From assembly GCF_902806685.2 (NCBI RefSeq), contig NC_048539.1:12536501-12600500 (forward strand): 64,000 nucleotides of DNA, read 5' to 3'. This stretch comes from Maniola hyperantus (taxonomy: Eukaryota > Arthropoda > Insecta > Lepidoptera > Nymphalidae). Positions 11,338 to 23,900 of this stretch are shown in pieces (within the stretch, counting starts at the first letter, position 1; each line of letters starts with the position of its first letter). The notes beneath the pieces are model-generated. The model saw only the letters and a program-made list of their open reading frames with translations, did no database searches and was not told the origin of the DNA. Both the position numbers and the translations under genes were made by a program.

Positions 11338-11977
11338 ATTTCTATTCAAACCAAACCCGGATTAAATGTGCGTAACAATTGTGTACAATGGACGAAGTTT
11401 CCAAAATGAGTCATAAAAACGTGCGTGCAAATACAACAATACAAACCTATCTCACATTTCTACCTACCTCCCAAACATTTCCAATTTCCATACAATGCAG
11501 CCCGCAAAACAAGTGCCCCATTCCGTATGACAATACGACATAAACAAATAGGCAAAGTTATGTAGAGCGCTCGTTCAAGGTCAACGCAGCCGGTTCCGTT
11601 ATGCGCGCGCGCATCCTATCCGAGATACCACGCACCAGGGACAGGGGGCAAAAAATACTTGCCCTATTCTACTACACTCTCTAGGATGTAAAGGGTACTC
11701 CATGGTTGATCTAAGTCGAGCGTGAGAGAGTATGCTATTGCAATTTGCAATCAACATTTACGGATAGGTAATACTGTATAGCATTAGAAATTCGTCATGC
11801 ATTGCCAGACGCCAGAGATACCCTTAAATTTTAATGTGTCTTGGATGTCTGGCTGGGGGTTGCCATAATACTAAGTGTCTGGCATGACGTGATTTTTAGT
11901 ACTATTCTGGTGAGAATATAAAAAAATTAGACTCTACTTTGACGTAAGATTTTTTATACACCATACATTTTACTAAC

Positions 11978-12187
11978 TAGAGGATGCCCGCGACTTCGTA
12001 CGCGTGGACTTAGGATTTAAATTCCCGTGGGAACTCTTTGATTTTCCGGGATTAAAAGTAGCCTAAGTCCCCCGGTATGCAAGCTATCTCTGTACCAAAT
12101 TTCATCAAAATCGGTTGAACGGGTGAGCCGTGAAAGGCTAGCAGACAGACAGACAGACACACTTTCGCATATCTATAATACTAGTAT
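11978..12187 (+). repeat. Family A LINE-tail repeat, well preserved
   Basis: One of the cleanest copies: 'gatgcccgcgacttcgtac', 'gtgggaactctttgatttt', 'atcaaaatcggttgaacggg', 'ctagcagacagacagacag' and the terminal 'cgcatatctataatactag'. Confidence 0.7.
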
Positions 12188-12934
12188 GGATTGTTATCTC
12201 CCAAAGCCACCATAGCCGCTGATCGTTCGTACCTGTGTTGGGGAAAATGCGCAGAGGAACTTTCAGCTTTTATAAAATAACAAAGGCCTAAGCTTCACAG
12301 GCTCCAGGTCTATAGGAATTTTGTTTACTAATCAGTCATTCAGTATATAATTGTTTCATGATAAGTATGTAAAGAAATGAGTCATCAATAGGTAAGCACA
12401 CAAAATTCGCTTTAAATCGTGATTCTTCGGTATTCGACGTTGATATGGAGTAGACAAATCCGATAAGAATTGTTTCGTACTTGTTAGGTACAGTTTATAT
12501 TTTGTTGTTACACATAATGGTAGTGTTTTTAACAATTAAAATTATTCTGGGTTTCTGTAGGTCAACGTGATCAATTTTTAATCGATCAATATTCATGTGA
12601 TTTATCTCGACCCACGATATGCTATCAGCAGTGACTTAGGTACTATTGTAACTCTGGAATGTGTTAGAAATAGTTCTGTGGAATAGTGATTTTAGTAGTG
12701 AACTAAGGAAATACAAAAAGACGTACTGAAAAGTACATACTTAGTTCCTACCCAGGCATACATAGTTAATTAGCTATAGTCTCTAATTTTATTGTACGCC
12801 ACAAAAACAGGACAGTGAAAATAAAAACAAAAATCATAACAACACTTGTACAATTTGGCAGCCTTATCGCTAAGTAGTAGCGATCTATTTTTCAGGTAAA
12901 CAATTGAATGGTGTAAAAAATATTGACTTGTAAG

Positions 12935-13080
12935 CAGTGGCGTGCAGGTCATAGAGGCATAAATGCACTGCTTACCCCAGTTGTTATAGCTCAATGCATA
13001 TTTTTCATTATGACCTGTCAGTAAACAGGTTCCTACCTAACTAATGCCTACCCTGGCTTCAAACACTGTGCACGCCACTG
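12935..13080. mobile_element. hAT-type MITE, family 1, copy 3
   Basis: A 146-bp copy with CAGTGGCGTGCA ends and a perfect 8-bp target duplication CTTGTAAG (12927-12934 and 13081-13088). It is very close in sequence to copy 2 in opposite orientation, suggesting recent activity. Confidence 0.9.
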
Positions 13081-13714
13081 CTTGTAAGTAAGTATATTTA
13101 TAATTTTTCCAAGCATTATTCTGAACATTGACCTGGATTTTCTGACTATACTCGACATAGTAGGTACGAGATTTGATAACATAGATTTTTTTTTTTGTAA
13201 AAAGAACAAAAAAATTAATTAAATGACTAATATTCCCCTATTGAAGAGATCATTCCAAAAATTTAATGAGAATAGAGACTTTATAGAGTTTTGAGACGTT
13301 TCTTTGCTAATTTTCGTTAGCTAAGCCTATTTAAAGACCGTTGCAAATCCGAAATCACAAAAAAATCTAAAACCAATAGAAAATTTGTTCTATCGAAATA
13401 ACCATAATGCCGTAAACAAATCCTATGGACCATTACCAAACCAATACAGATTGATGCGATTCCCAAGAAAGTTTATGAAATAATCCACGCTATTATAAAG
13501 ATAGATATAATCCATTTCACCTTCACGCAAATATCAAGTTTCGTTGGCAGTCGCTGTAAAGCGTTAACCGTGAAGATTTAGAAAGCCCGATGTCTTTTCG
13601 TCGAGAAACTGTGTAGAATCGTGTAAAATTTGAACCATGTTGTGTTAGGACTCTTTCTCTGTTCACCATCATCCTCAATACTGAAGGCCTGAAGGCAATA
13701 TTTCGGAAGCGTAA

Positions 13715-13905
13715 GCGGAAAAATCTGAAAATCGTGAATTTGTGGTTACATCACGAAAAAATATTAAAATGTGTTCATGAACAAATATTAGTAGGTATTT
13801 TCGATTTTCAAAGTAAGATGTATACCAAGTGGGTGGTATCATATGAAAGGGATTTACCTAAAAGTATTCTAAAACAGATTTTTATTTATTTCTATGCAGA
13901 ATAGA
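13715..13905 (-). repeat. Family C dispersed repeat, fragment
   Basis: Shares 'aatcgtgaatttgtggtta' and 'tatcatatgaaaggg' with 262-620 in the same orientation. It runs directly into the 5'-truncated SINE at 13908. Confidence 0.55.
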
Positions 13906-13907
13906 TT

Positions 13908-14184
13908 GATTCCCGGCAGGGATGTGGAATTTTATAATTTCTAAATTTCTGATCTGGTCTGGTGGGAGGCTTCGGCCGTGGCTAGTTACCACCCTACCGG
14001 CAAAGCCGTGTCGCCAAGCGATTTAACGTTCCGGTACGATACCATGTCATGTCATTATGCCAAAGGGGTTATGGGCTTAATAAAAACTGCCATAACCCTT
14101 CCAGGTTAGCCCGCTTCCACCTTAGATTGCATTATCACTTAACACCAGGTGAGATTGCAGTCAAGGGCTAACTTGTATCTGAAT
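13908..14184 (+). mobile_element. tRNA-derived SINE, type 2, 5'-truncated
   Basis: Begins inside the B box ('ttcccggcagggatg') and then carries the full type 2 body and 3' end ('gattgcagtcaagggctaac'). Confidence 0.7.
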
Positions 14185-15413
14185 GAACTATTTTTAAGTT
14201 TGATATTCATATCATATCACTAAATTTAGTTTTGGATAAGTGTTTATTTGTTAATGATGGAGGAGGGACAGCGGGGACCCTGAGATACAGGTTTTGCAAA
14301 CTTACTTCAGGGTCCCTGGCATAATTTTAAAAAGACCTTTTAAAACAAATAAATCATTTCATTTCATTTCATTTCAATGAAGAAAAAACGCCGCATAGCT
14401 CAGTATAGGTTCCTGCGGTAGTGGAGCGATGCGGTACTCAGTTATGTATTCGCTATACTTATAATACGGAAATGCGGTTTTGACATCAACAAAATCGCGA
14501 ACCGTGTCCAACACTGGACAATACAGTCCCTCTGTGGAATTGATTTTTTTTTATCTTTTTAAGTATTTCGTTGACTCGTGTCCGTGTGCGATCCCATGCA
14601 TACTGGCATACAGCACGTCACGGCCGCTAGATAGCAACAAAGAGGTTTTGTTTCAAATAATCTGGTTTTGGTTAACTGTATGTAGGGTTGACACTTCTCT
14701 ATATATACAAATGAATCCCTAAATTGTTGCTGATCGCAAATCTCGAGAACAGCTGAACCGATTTCGCTAATTCTTTTTTCTTAATATTCCTTGAAGTACG
14801 GGGATGGTTCTTATACGAAGAGAAAATTTTTACAAATACCTGAAAAATAATCGACTGTTAGGCGGCACGAAGTTCGCCGGAGCAGCTAGTGATAAATAAA
14901 TAAGCCATTTTTTTTGTTAAAACATAATAATATGAATTGTGAAATGACTCGCTTCGCTGATATGGGTCATCTCATCATCATAATTTCAACAACAAAAATA
15001 GGGTAGTAAAAAAATAACGATTTCCTACAGAAACCCTAGTTTCTAGTTAATAAAACCAAAATCGTAAGTGAAAACACTGCTTTCAAGCACTGAGCTTACA
15101 GTTCAATGCCTGCAAATAGGTCCTACTCTTGCTCTCGTGCCCTTTGTCGGCCGCGCGAAGATACTCATCAGACGATGTGGTCACGATTTCGTGACGATCT
15201 TTTTCCTTTCATGCTGTTATCAACACCAATTACTTCGCTTTGATATAGCGCCTTAGTGTTACGCAAGTACCTATATATAGGTATATTTTATTATTTATTT
15301 ATTTATTATTAGTTATTTTATTGAGCGTGAGCGGCAATTTGTGATGTAGTAGGGCCTCCAACAGAGTTATAGATTCATAATCAAGTATTGTTCATTTGAG
15401 AGCATTATAGACT

Positions 15414-15640
15414 TACTAGCTGATGCCCGAGACTTCGTCCGCGTGGAATTAGATTTTTAAAAATCCCGTGAGAACTCTTTGATTTTCCGGGATAAAAAGT
15501 AGCCTATGTCACTTTCCAGGTCTTTATATATACCCATGCAAAAAATCACGTCAATCCGTTGCACCGTTGCGACGTGATTGAAGGACAAACCAACAAACCA
15601 ATAAATCAACAAACAAACACACTTTTGCATTTATAATAAG
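15414..15640 (+). repeat. Family A LINE-tail repeat
   Basis: 'actagctgatgcccgagac', 'gagaactctttgattttcc', 'ggataaaaagtagcctatg' and 'acacttttgcatttataat' in order. Confidence 0.65.
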
Positions 15641-15654
15641 GGTACTGAGGTACT

Positions 15655-15820
15655 GATACTCAGGCAAGCAGGTTTCCTCACGACGTTTTCCTTCACCCTT
15701 AAAGTAAGGCATCCTTAATTGTATAGAGCGCACATAACCAGAATAGTTAGAGGTGCCTGCCCGGAATCGAAGGCTAGGATGCCGACGACGACGCGACGTC
15801 TTAACCACTAGGTTATCTTA
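15655..15820 (-). mobile_element. tRNA-derived SINE, type 1, inverse partial copy
   Basis: Reads inversely as the type 1 tRNA head (…'cctagtggttaagacgtcgc'…) followed by the 'ggtgaaggaaaacgtcgtga' body block. The 3' part is missing. Confidence 0.6.
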
Positions 15821-15908
15821 CTTAATAAGAAAACTGTCTTATCGCCAAAGCTCAGACTTGTCACCGTCCCACAACTAGTGTCCGACCGAAAGTCAATTTC
15901 TGGCCGAA

Positions 15909-15946
15909 GTTGAAGCTGAAACCGATTAATCGGTTTCGGCTTCAAC
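15909..15946. repeat. 38-bp palindrome with a perfect 20-bp core
   Basis: The core GAAACCGATTAATCGGTTTC (15918-15937) is perfectly self-complementary, and the arms extend to 15909 and 15946 with one mismatch. It lies in a stretch (15890-16210) rich in 'ttcggc' and 'gccgaa' words. Confidence 0.8.
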
Positions 15947-16559
15947 CTTCAGGCCGTAGCTGAAAAAGGTTTAATAACCCTAAGAAACTTACTTAGTTCA
16001 AGATATCCTTTAAAAATTTTTTTTTTCTAAGTTTATGATGTTCACTTTTGTGAACACATTCGTAACAGAGCTTTTCGGTGCTTGCAAGAAACCTTCGGCT
16101 TCAGTCAAAACTTCGTCCGGTTTTAGGCGAATTTGGCTTCGCCTAAAATCGGCCGAAGTTTTGGCCGAAAGTGCATTTTTTAGCCGAAACCAAGTTAAAG
16201 CTGAAGGGAAGGTCGGACACTATCCACACCCCTAAACTCCAAAACCTTCTTTTAAGGGGTTTATTCCCATCTGCGTCTGCCACCACATTATTGCCCTCGT
16301 TCAATCTAACTCGCGACATTTTTTATCTTTCTTTCCCGCCACCCTTTCACTTAGCTCAAAAGAATCAAAATAATTAGGTAACAATTTACAAAGTTCTGCT
16401 CTAGTGGACCCAAGATGGTTTCACACGGGAAGAACTGTACCATGTCGGAGTAAATCGATGCTCTTGCATGTAATGGTGGTAAAATAATGGTAATAGTTAT
16501 AGCGATAAATGGCCTTTGTGGTTAGGCGCTATAACTTATTTTGGATGCTACAGGATTAA

Positions 16560-16720
16560 TGAATTGCAGGTTATAGATGCATTAAAAAAACATACAGTCG
16601 AATTGAGAACGTCCTCCTTTCTTTGAAGTCGGTTAAAAAGCACTGCTTACCATGCTGATTTTCCATTGTGACTTGACATTGCCTAATGCTTACCCTGGCT
16701 TCGGAGCCTGTGCAGTGTGA
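16560..16720. mobile_element. Degenerate hAT-type MITE, family 1
   Basis: Retains 'gcactgcttacc', 'attgtgacttgacattgcc' and 'taccctggcttc' from the family 1 interior, but both terminal repeats are eroded. Confidence 0.5.
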
Positions 16721-17180
16721 GGCGACTGGTTGACCTAAGTAAGCACTGATAACATGCAACTTACAATTTACCTGGACACTTTTCATCAGGACTTTTTTCA
16801 GGAGAACTTTGGCAAAGAAAACCTGGATATAAAATTTCAAGTTTCTAGACCCAGTGGTTCGGACTGTGCCTTAGAATGGATACGACGGCCTCCGTTAAAA
16901 CTTACTTTTCCTGAGTTTTCGGTTGAGATTTCACCCAAAAAAATTATAGGTACTTACTGGATCCAATCATCATTTAACAGATATTTATCCATCACTGATG
17001 TTCTCGTCATAAAAAGCAATGGAAGGAATAAACAAAGAAAAAATATTTTCTTTGTAAACTTTAAAGATACGATCTCCCCACCATTACGTTTCATCTCGTG
17101 ACTGAAGTATTTTTCCTACCGCTTAATTAATCAAAAGTGAGATAATGGTTATCTTATCGGCGGGTGACAGAGGCTTATTG

Positions 17181-17920
17181 TTAATTTCAGTCCCCCTTGC
17201 TTCAGACGTGAGGTGCGCGATGTCACGGGAGTGCTAATTTCAATCCCCTTTGCTTCAGAAGTGAGTTGTGTGACGTCACGTGATTGTTAATTTCAGTCCC
17301 CCTTGCTTCAGACGTGAAGTGCGCGACGTCACGGGAGTGCTAATTTCAATCCCCTTTGCTTCTGAAGTGAGTTGTTTGACGTCACGTGATTGTTGATTTC
17401 AACCCCTCTTGCTTCAAACATGAGGTGAGCGACGTCACGGAAGTGTTGATTTCTATCCCCATTGCTTCGGACGTGAGACGTGCTACTTCAGGGAGTTACT
17501 AATTTCAACTCCCCTTGCCTCAGACGTCAAGTATGCCACATCACGGAAGTGTTGATTTCCATCCCCATTGCTTCAGACGTCAGACGTGCTACGTCACGGG
17601 GTTACTAATTTCAATCCCCCTTGGTTCAAACGTGAGACGTGTGACGTCACAGGAATGCTAATTTCAACTCCCCTTGCCTCAGACGTCAAGTATGCCACAA
17701 CACGGAAGTGTTGATTTCCATCCCCATTGCTTCAGACGTGAGACGTGCTACGTCACGGGGTTACTAATTTCAATCCCCCTTGGTTCAAACGTGAGGCGTG
17801 CGACGTCACTTGAGTGTTGATTCACATCCCTCTTGCTTCAGAAGAGAAGCATGTAACGTCACCGAGTTGCTAATTTTAATCCCTCTTGTTACAGACGTGA
17901 GGCGCGACGTCACGGGATGG
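17181..17920 (+). repeat. 53-bp minisatellite, 14 units, abutting a coding exon
   Basis: Thirteen consecutive units are each exactly 53 bp (starts 17181, 17234, 17287, 17340, 17393, 17446, 17499, 17552, 17605, 17658, 17711, 17764, 17817). A fourteenth unit from 17870 is 51 bp long and contains the start codon at 17917. Units read roughly 'ctaatttcaatcccc', 'ttgcttcagacgtgag', 'gcgacgtcacgggagtg'. Units 7-9 recur as units 10-12, a 159-bp higher-order repeat. Each unit holds a pyrimidine tract followed by CAG, like a 3' splice site, and most hold a GACGTCA core. Units 2, 4 and 9 have the full TGACGTCA (CRE/ATF-like). Confidence 0.95.
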
Positions 17921-17992
17921 CTGCGTGGTGGTTGTGTGTCACCACCCTTATATTTGCTGCTGGGCTGGCTGCTGCGCAGGGTCCGGAGAAAC
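17917..17992 (+). CDS. EB-module gene, exon 1 (signal peptide)
   Basis: The ATG at 17917 opens 25 codons plus one base, encoding MAAWWLCVTTLIFAAGLAAA and ending at a strong donor (AAAC|gtaagt). The ATG lies in the last unit of the 53-bp minisatellite. A possible acceptor (cttgttacag, ending 17894) just upstream means a 5' UTR exon may precede it. Confidence 0.8.
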
Positions 17993-20900
17993 GTAAGTAC
18001 CTTTTGAGTATTTTTTAAGTAATTTTTGTGAAACAGAAGATTTGTTACATGTTGAGTTTTGACCGTTTTCAATCGCTTAATTGATCTTTATATTATGCAA
18101 TTTGGCAGTAAGGTAGGTAGACGTTTTGTTAGAAGTTCCCTAACTGTCGTGACTATGACACGGTCCATGCGAAATACTTAAACCTGGTAAAAAAACAACT
18201 AAAAAAGTTGACGCAACCGATAAATGAACTCGCTTGCTAGGAGCGTATAGCTATACCGAAATGCACTAGGAAGTAGGAATAGGCGTCAATATACATATCT
18301 TTAATATTATAAATACGAAAGTGTGTCTGTCTGTTTGCTAGCCTTTCACGGTCCATCCGTTCAACCGATTTTGACGAAATTTGGTACAGATATAGCTTGC
18401 ATCCCGAGGAAGGACATAGGCTACTTTTTACCCGGAAAATCAAAGAGTTCCCACAGGATTTTTAAAAACCTAAATCCACGCGGATGAAGTCGCCGGCATC
18501 ATCTAGTTAACTAGATGATACTGTTTGATAAATCAAACAGTAGCGAGAGACAATACGTAAATGCATGATAAGCAAGAGATAGAGTGATAACATTGTTTTA
18601 AATAATAGTAATTTCATCTTGTATCCATATCTAATCACTAACGTGATCATTATCAATGACTTTACAATCACGTCTAGGCCTAGGATCTCTATATCTCATT
18701 TACCTACGGTATTTGAATGATGTAGGGTGACTATACGTTATTCATTTTTCACCTGTGAAATCACTGTGAAGAAAATAATAATTTCAAAAAATGAAAATGT
18801 TTTAAAATTGGCACTAATGCCGATCTGTTTGACACTCTCAGTAAGATGAATCTAACGATACAATAACTTATTTGATGAAATAATGTTTTGATACATGCAT
18901 TACATACATACACTCGAAAAAACATTACTCTTCTTATAGTGCAGTTCGGTAGAAAGAAGAGACATTCACATATTATGAACGCGGTAGTGAAAACAAATGA
19001 TAAAAAGAGTGAAAATCAAAACAATAAAAACTAGTCTAGGTATTTTCTTACATCAGAAATCTAGTGAACCTCTCGAGTCGTCATCATTCATTTCCAATAA
19101 TTATTTACTCAGTTCTATTCCGGGTTGATGATAGACTTTTTATCCATTCTCTGCAATAGTGTAGTATAATAATATAATATATCATATTAGTATAATGCTT
19201 TTTGGGGCGATAATGATCGACCCTGGGAGTTTTTTATTTACCAGGACATGCCAGGACGTCTTTGTTGAAAATGACTTTTCTTCTCGCGTACAACAACTTA
19301 CAAACGACTAGATCTATCAGATTTTAGGATAAAATGACAATTTCTTTGTTCAGACTGTCTAAAAACGAGTAGGTAACTATAATTTTAGCGTTTAAAATAT
19401 CGTGAGTGATTTCCATTAAGTATATATAATATCTGTACCGGCTTTACTCACGTGTTTAGTCGACGTTAACCCGACTAGTTTCGAACCCATCCGGGGTCCT
19501 TTTTCTAGGGAGTCACAACCGCGACGCGTGCGCGAACTAACTCTAGTCGGGCTTACCACGACTAAACACGTGAGTAAAGCCGGGACAGATATTATATATA
19601 AGGTAACTATAATGTTTTCATGGTTCATGACGTATGTACGTACCTATGTATGAATATAAGTTTCTTTATTCTACTATAACTAATTCTAAATGCATGCACA
19701 GATTTGGTATTATGTAATAATATTTGGTAGGTATCGTTAAAATTCGTAGGTCCCGAGTGTCACTGGCAATAAATTAAAAAAAAATACAATACGGCAGGGT
19801 AGTCGTGTTTAAAAATATATAGAACAAGACTTTTATGTTGTAAAATGCACTGTGCAGCAGTTTGAGCTGTATATGTCGATATTATGAGTCACTCAATTTT
19901 TTAAAATAAAATTTACTTTTATAAGTGTACTATGTTTTTTGTATACCTACATAGCAATATTACAAAGTGTGTTACAATAATTATTACTCACTTACCCACT
20001 ATCAATTATGGTACCTACATATTGTATTAATGTAATCGTTACCACGTCGCTCCGCGATATAAAAGTGAAAGCACATCGTTTTGTTCGCTTGCGTAACATT
20101 GCAAGATCGGCGAAATGCCTCACTTTGTCTGCTTACGTACTTTTATCGTATGTTAACGAGACCCGTCTGTTACATTAATTGTATCATGCGCGTGTAGGGT
20201 CACTATGTATCCGGTTATTTCCGGATTGTCCTACTTAGATCTTAATTAAGATTCTTGCAGATTTTCTGGCAATTTGTGAACTAAAGAGTAAGCGCGTCAT
20301 CTTTTTTGTATACATGATGTTAATTCATATCACCCAGTTAATTATAAGAAAATGAAAGATAAATTTTGTTTTTCTCATGCCAAAAAATAACAATAATAGA
20401 GTTGTATAAAATGATAACGTAAATAACGTAAACAATTTATTGTAATCATAGCTTAACTAACCTACCATAAAAGTACAATAAACGAAGTTCCTATGAGAAA
20501 ATGTTTTCGTCACGCATAGCGTGCCCTCAATTCTGAAACCGATAAGGTAATCGTACTTAGGTACCTGTTTTGACACAATTCCGTACTTAGTGTGTTGACT
20601 CATACTGAGTAAATATATATTTTAATCGCTTTTAGGGAACGGTGCTAAAAATGGCTTTTACTTATGATGAAACTTCACTTTGACTCGGTACAAATATTGA
20701 GTCAGATGTATTATTAGGAAATTTCGAAAAGCGTTATCGAGTCAACCGGGGGACCCGAGAGCTGGCCTAGGACAAAGAATTATAGTTTGGCCATCCAAAG
20801 GGGTAATTTAAGGGGTAAAGGATTGCCATCGCTTGGAAAAAAATTTGGAGCTATAAGGAGATTATGAAAAACAGGGTGTAGTGTGTAGTGTGTTAGCCCT

Positions 20901-23900
20901 AATATAAGGAACGTTTAACTGTATTTTAAAGGAGTAATATACGGACCTTCGTCAAGTTAAGACGTGTGTTTTAATAACCTACCACGCTCACCACAAGGGA
21001 AATAAAAGTCCATATAAAAAAGAAACTATTTGAGGTCGCGATATTGCCATGTTTGACATATGGATGTCAAACGTGGGCTCTAAGGAAGGAAGAGGAAGGG
21101 AAACTAGCAATATGTCAAAGGAAAATGGAGAGAAGTATGTTGGGACTAAAGATTAAAGATAGAGTAAGAAATAAAATGATTCGGAGGATGACCAAACTTA
21201 CAGATGTAAGGAAAATTATTATAAAATTAAAATGGAAATGGGCTGGACATATTTGTAGGTTGGATAAGATGAGATGGACAAAAAAGGTGACTGAGTGGGT
21301 TCCGAGAAACAGAAAAAGGAAAAGAGGACGACAAAGAAAGAGATGGCGGGATATTTTTGCCCAAAATGTAGGACAGGACTGGATGAGGAAAGCTCGAGAT
21401 AGGGAGCTTTGGAGAGATTTGGGGGAGGCCTACGCCATTGAGGCGACTAATGCGTGACTGAATATATTACTATAAGGTACTTAAATATAACATATAAACA
21501 TAAATTTTGACATTAGAAACTAATTTTATTATGACGATGAATGAACTGATATATTTTTTATGAATTGATATTGTTTCAAATACGATGAATTTATGATCAA
21601 AAATGATGTAAAAATAAATAAATTATTGTAATAGGAGATATAATTGGAATTAACGTATTAGACAATAAAGGCTTTTTTATTTTATTTATTTATTTTATTT
21701 ATTTAATAGAATTGTCTGTTTTTATTTCAAATCTAAATATATAAAAGGCAAAGGTGACTGACTGACTGACTGACTGATCTATCAACGCACAGCCCAAACT
21801 ACTGGACGGATCGTGCTGAAATTTGGCATGCAGATAGCTATTATGACGTAGGCATCCGCTAAGAAAGGATTTTTGAAAATTCAACTCCTAACTGGGTGAA
21901 ATAGGGGTTTGAAATTTGTGTAGTCCACGCGGACGAAGTCGCGAGCATAAGCTAGCTACATAATAAATTATTAAGGTCATTTTTATATTTCCTTAAATGC
22001 TTTGCTCGGGTGAATGAACGATTTTTTTGACGAAGTGGGAGAACCCTGACTATTAATAATATATTCTACGATCCCGGCTTTGATTCCCGGCAGGAGCAGT
22101 TTAGGAATTCATAAGTTGTCTCTGGTCCCCTTCCAAATTAGTCCATCTTAGACTGCATCATGGCTTACCACCAGGTGTGATCGAATTAAAGGGCTAACTT
22201 GTAATAGATAAAAAAAAAACGTTTAACTAATTTTCTTTTTGAATTAAGTACCTACTTACTCTTTTCGGACGGAAGCAACATGCATACAGTGCGACAAGGC
22301 TATCTGGGCGCGTGGCGAAAGTCGGAACTAACATTGCCGTCAAGCGTCCCCTTATTTCTTGTTTGAATATTCTAAGCCTTTTTTCTCCAACAGCGCCCCC
22401 CTGTCAATGTCATTGAAGTGCCAAGAGGGCCATGTCGCACTGTAGATGAAACATACGTCACTTCCCCCGAAAATGGTCCCCTTAACAGAATTCGTGGATT
22501 GAACTCAAGCATGAAATAAAACTTATGCCCTAATCAATTACATCTAGGTATCTAATGTTTCAAATAACCAAAACTAAAGTAAAAACTAATTATCCGGATG
22601 TTATTTTATTTTAAGCGTAAAACTTAATTTAACCGTTCTGTAAAATGGCTAGGGTTGCCAACCATACTACATCTATTGACAGAAGGGCTGGCTCATTTCA
22701 GTAAAATTATATTCAGTAAAATTCTAAATATTATGTTTGGATACGTATAGTAGCTATAGGTCCCGCAAATTGCTGATACGCGTGGCCACCATTTAGTGAC
22801 GTCAGCACTAGACTGAAGTTTCGAGCTGATTGTGTATTTTTATTTCGTCTGATGTTAATGAGACATGGTTCCAGCGCAATAGCAAATTGCGAGACTTATT
22901 TTTGTGTAGTTTTTCTGCCATATACAAATTGGGTCTACTTACCTTGAATAAGATTTATTAAATCCTTTAGGTACGCGAGCAAACACTGTAAAATGGATAA
23001 GATACACAAGTTGTTTGCATACCGTCTCATTTTGACTGAGATCGTGTCAACTTGCTTATCTAAACCATAAGTAACTCTGCTGATAATAATTGATTACATT
23101 AGTATTGCAAGTAGGTACATTATTTATTACCGTGTTTAAAGCCAGACCGGACTCCAAAAAGGCTTCAGTACCATAGAATATATCCACACGCAGGTTATAA
23201 GTACAGCAGACTGAAGAGTATAACCGGTCGATTTGAGGGTGAAATTAACATTTATATTATTTTTACCTACTAGCTAAAATTGTCAGTCATGCGATGCGTT
23301 GCAATACCATCTGTTTTGAAGTTTGAACGACTCGCGCGCCGCCAACTTAGGGATGGTTTATGGCAACACGTGGCTGGCGCGAGCCGTGCCACGTATGATC
23401 CGCGGACAAGGCACGGATTCCTCCCCGAACGAACATTTTATATGAAGCAGTTTATGCTTCACCGTGCCGTATCCGTGCACGGATGCCCGCTAGCGCGCCA
23501 CGATGTGGCGAGTTGCGGTGTGTTTTAAAATCCGTTGAATTGAAATCTATCAAAATCCGACGCAGAACTAATTCCGCAGTGCGCGCGCTTCTATGTAGTT
23601 CACAGATTTTGCGGGAAAAAACGTGCGGAAATTTACTTTGGTACGCGCTAGCTCGTGTCGCTTTTTTGCATTGTTGATGACAGTAACTATACTTAGTTAT
23701 GTAAAATCTGATAGAACAATCAAAAAATACCTAAAGCGAATAAAATACCATAAAGTACTTACAAGAGACTAGTATATTTCCACGTTTCAATAAAAAGAGC
23801 ATTATAACCTACACCTACAGAACGTTTAATGCAAATGTCCCTGAGTTAAAAATAAGTTCAAATAAACTGTAACAAAATGCAAACCGACACTGTAAATAAT

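Larger units (their letters stand above)
7532..17180. other. Long gene-free stretch, repeat-rich
   Basis: I see no gene in this 9.6-kb stretch. It contains SINEs (8281, 10862, 13908, 15655), foldback elements (9276, 12935), family A tails, a family C fragment (13715), a perfect 20-bp palindrome (15918) and a divergent LINE tail at about 14690-14885. Positions 9893-10440 hold two GC-richer blocks with alternating 'gcgatgcga' motifs, partly repeated near 58280-58360. Reading frames of 60-176 codons here fall on repeats and look like chance. Confidence 0.55.

Noticed and set aside
16754..17101. 115-codon frame before the minisatellite
   Set aside because: No recognisable domain, starts beside a degenerate MITE, and no matching splice partners; likely chance.
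21044..21457. 138-codon frame as a host gene
   Set aside because: Sequence is the C-terminal tail of an RTE-type reverse transcriptase; lacks all catalytic domains.
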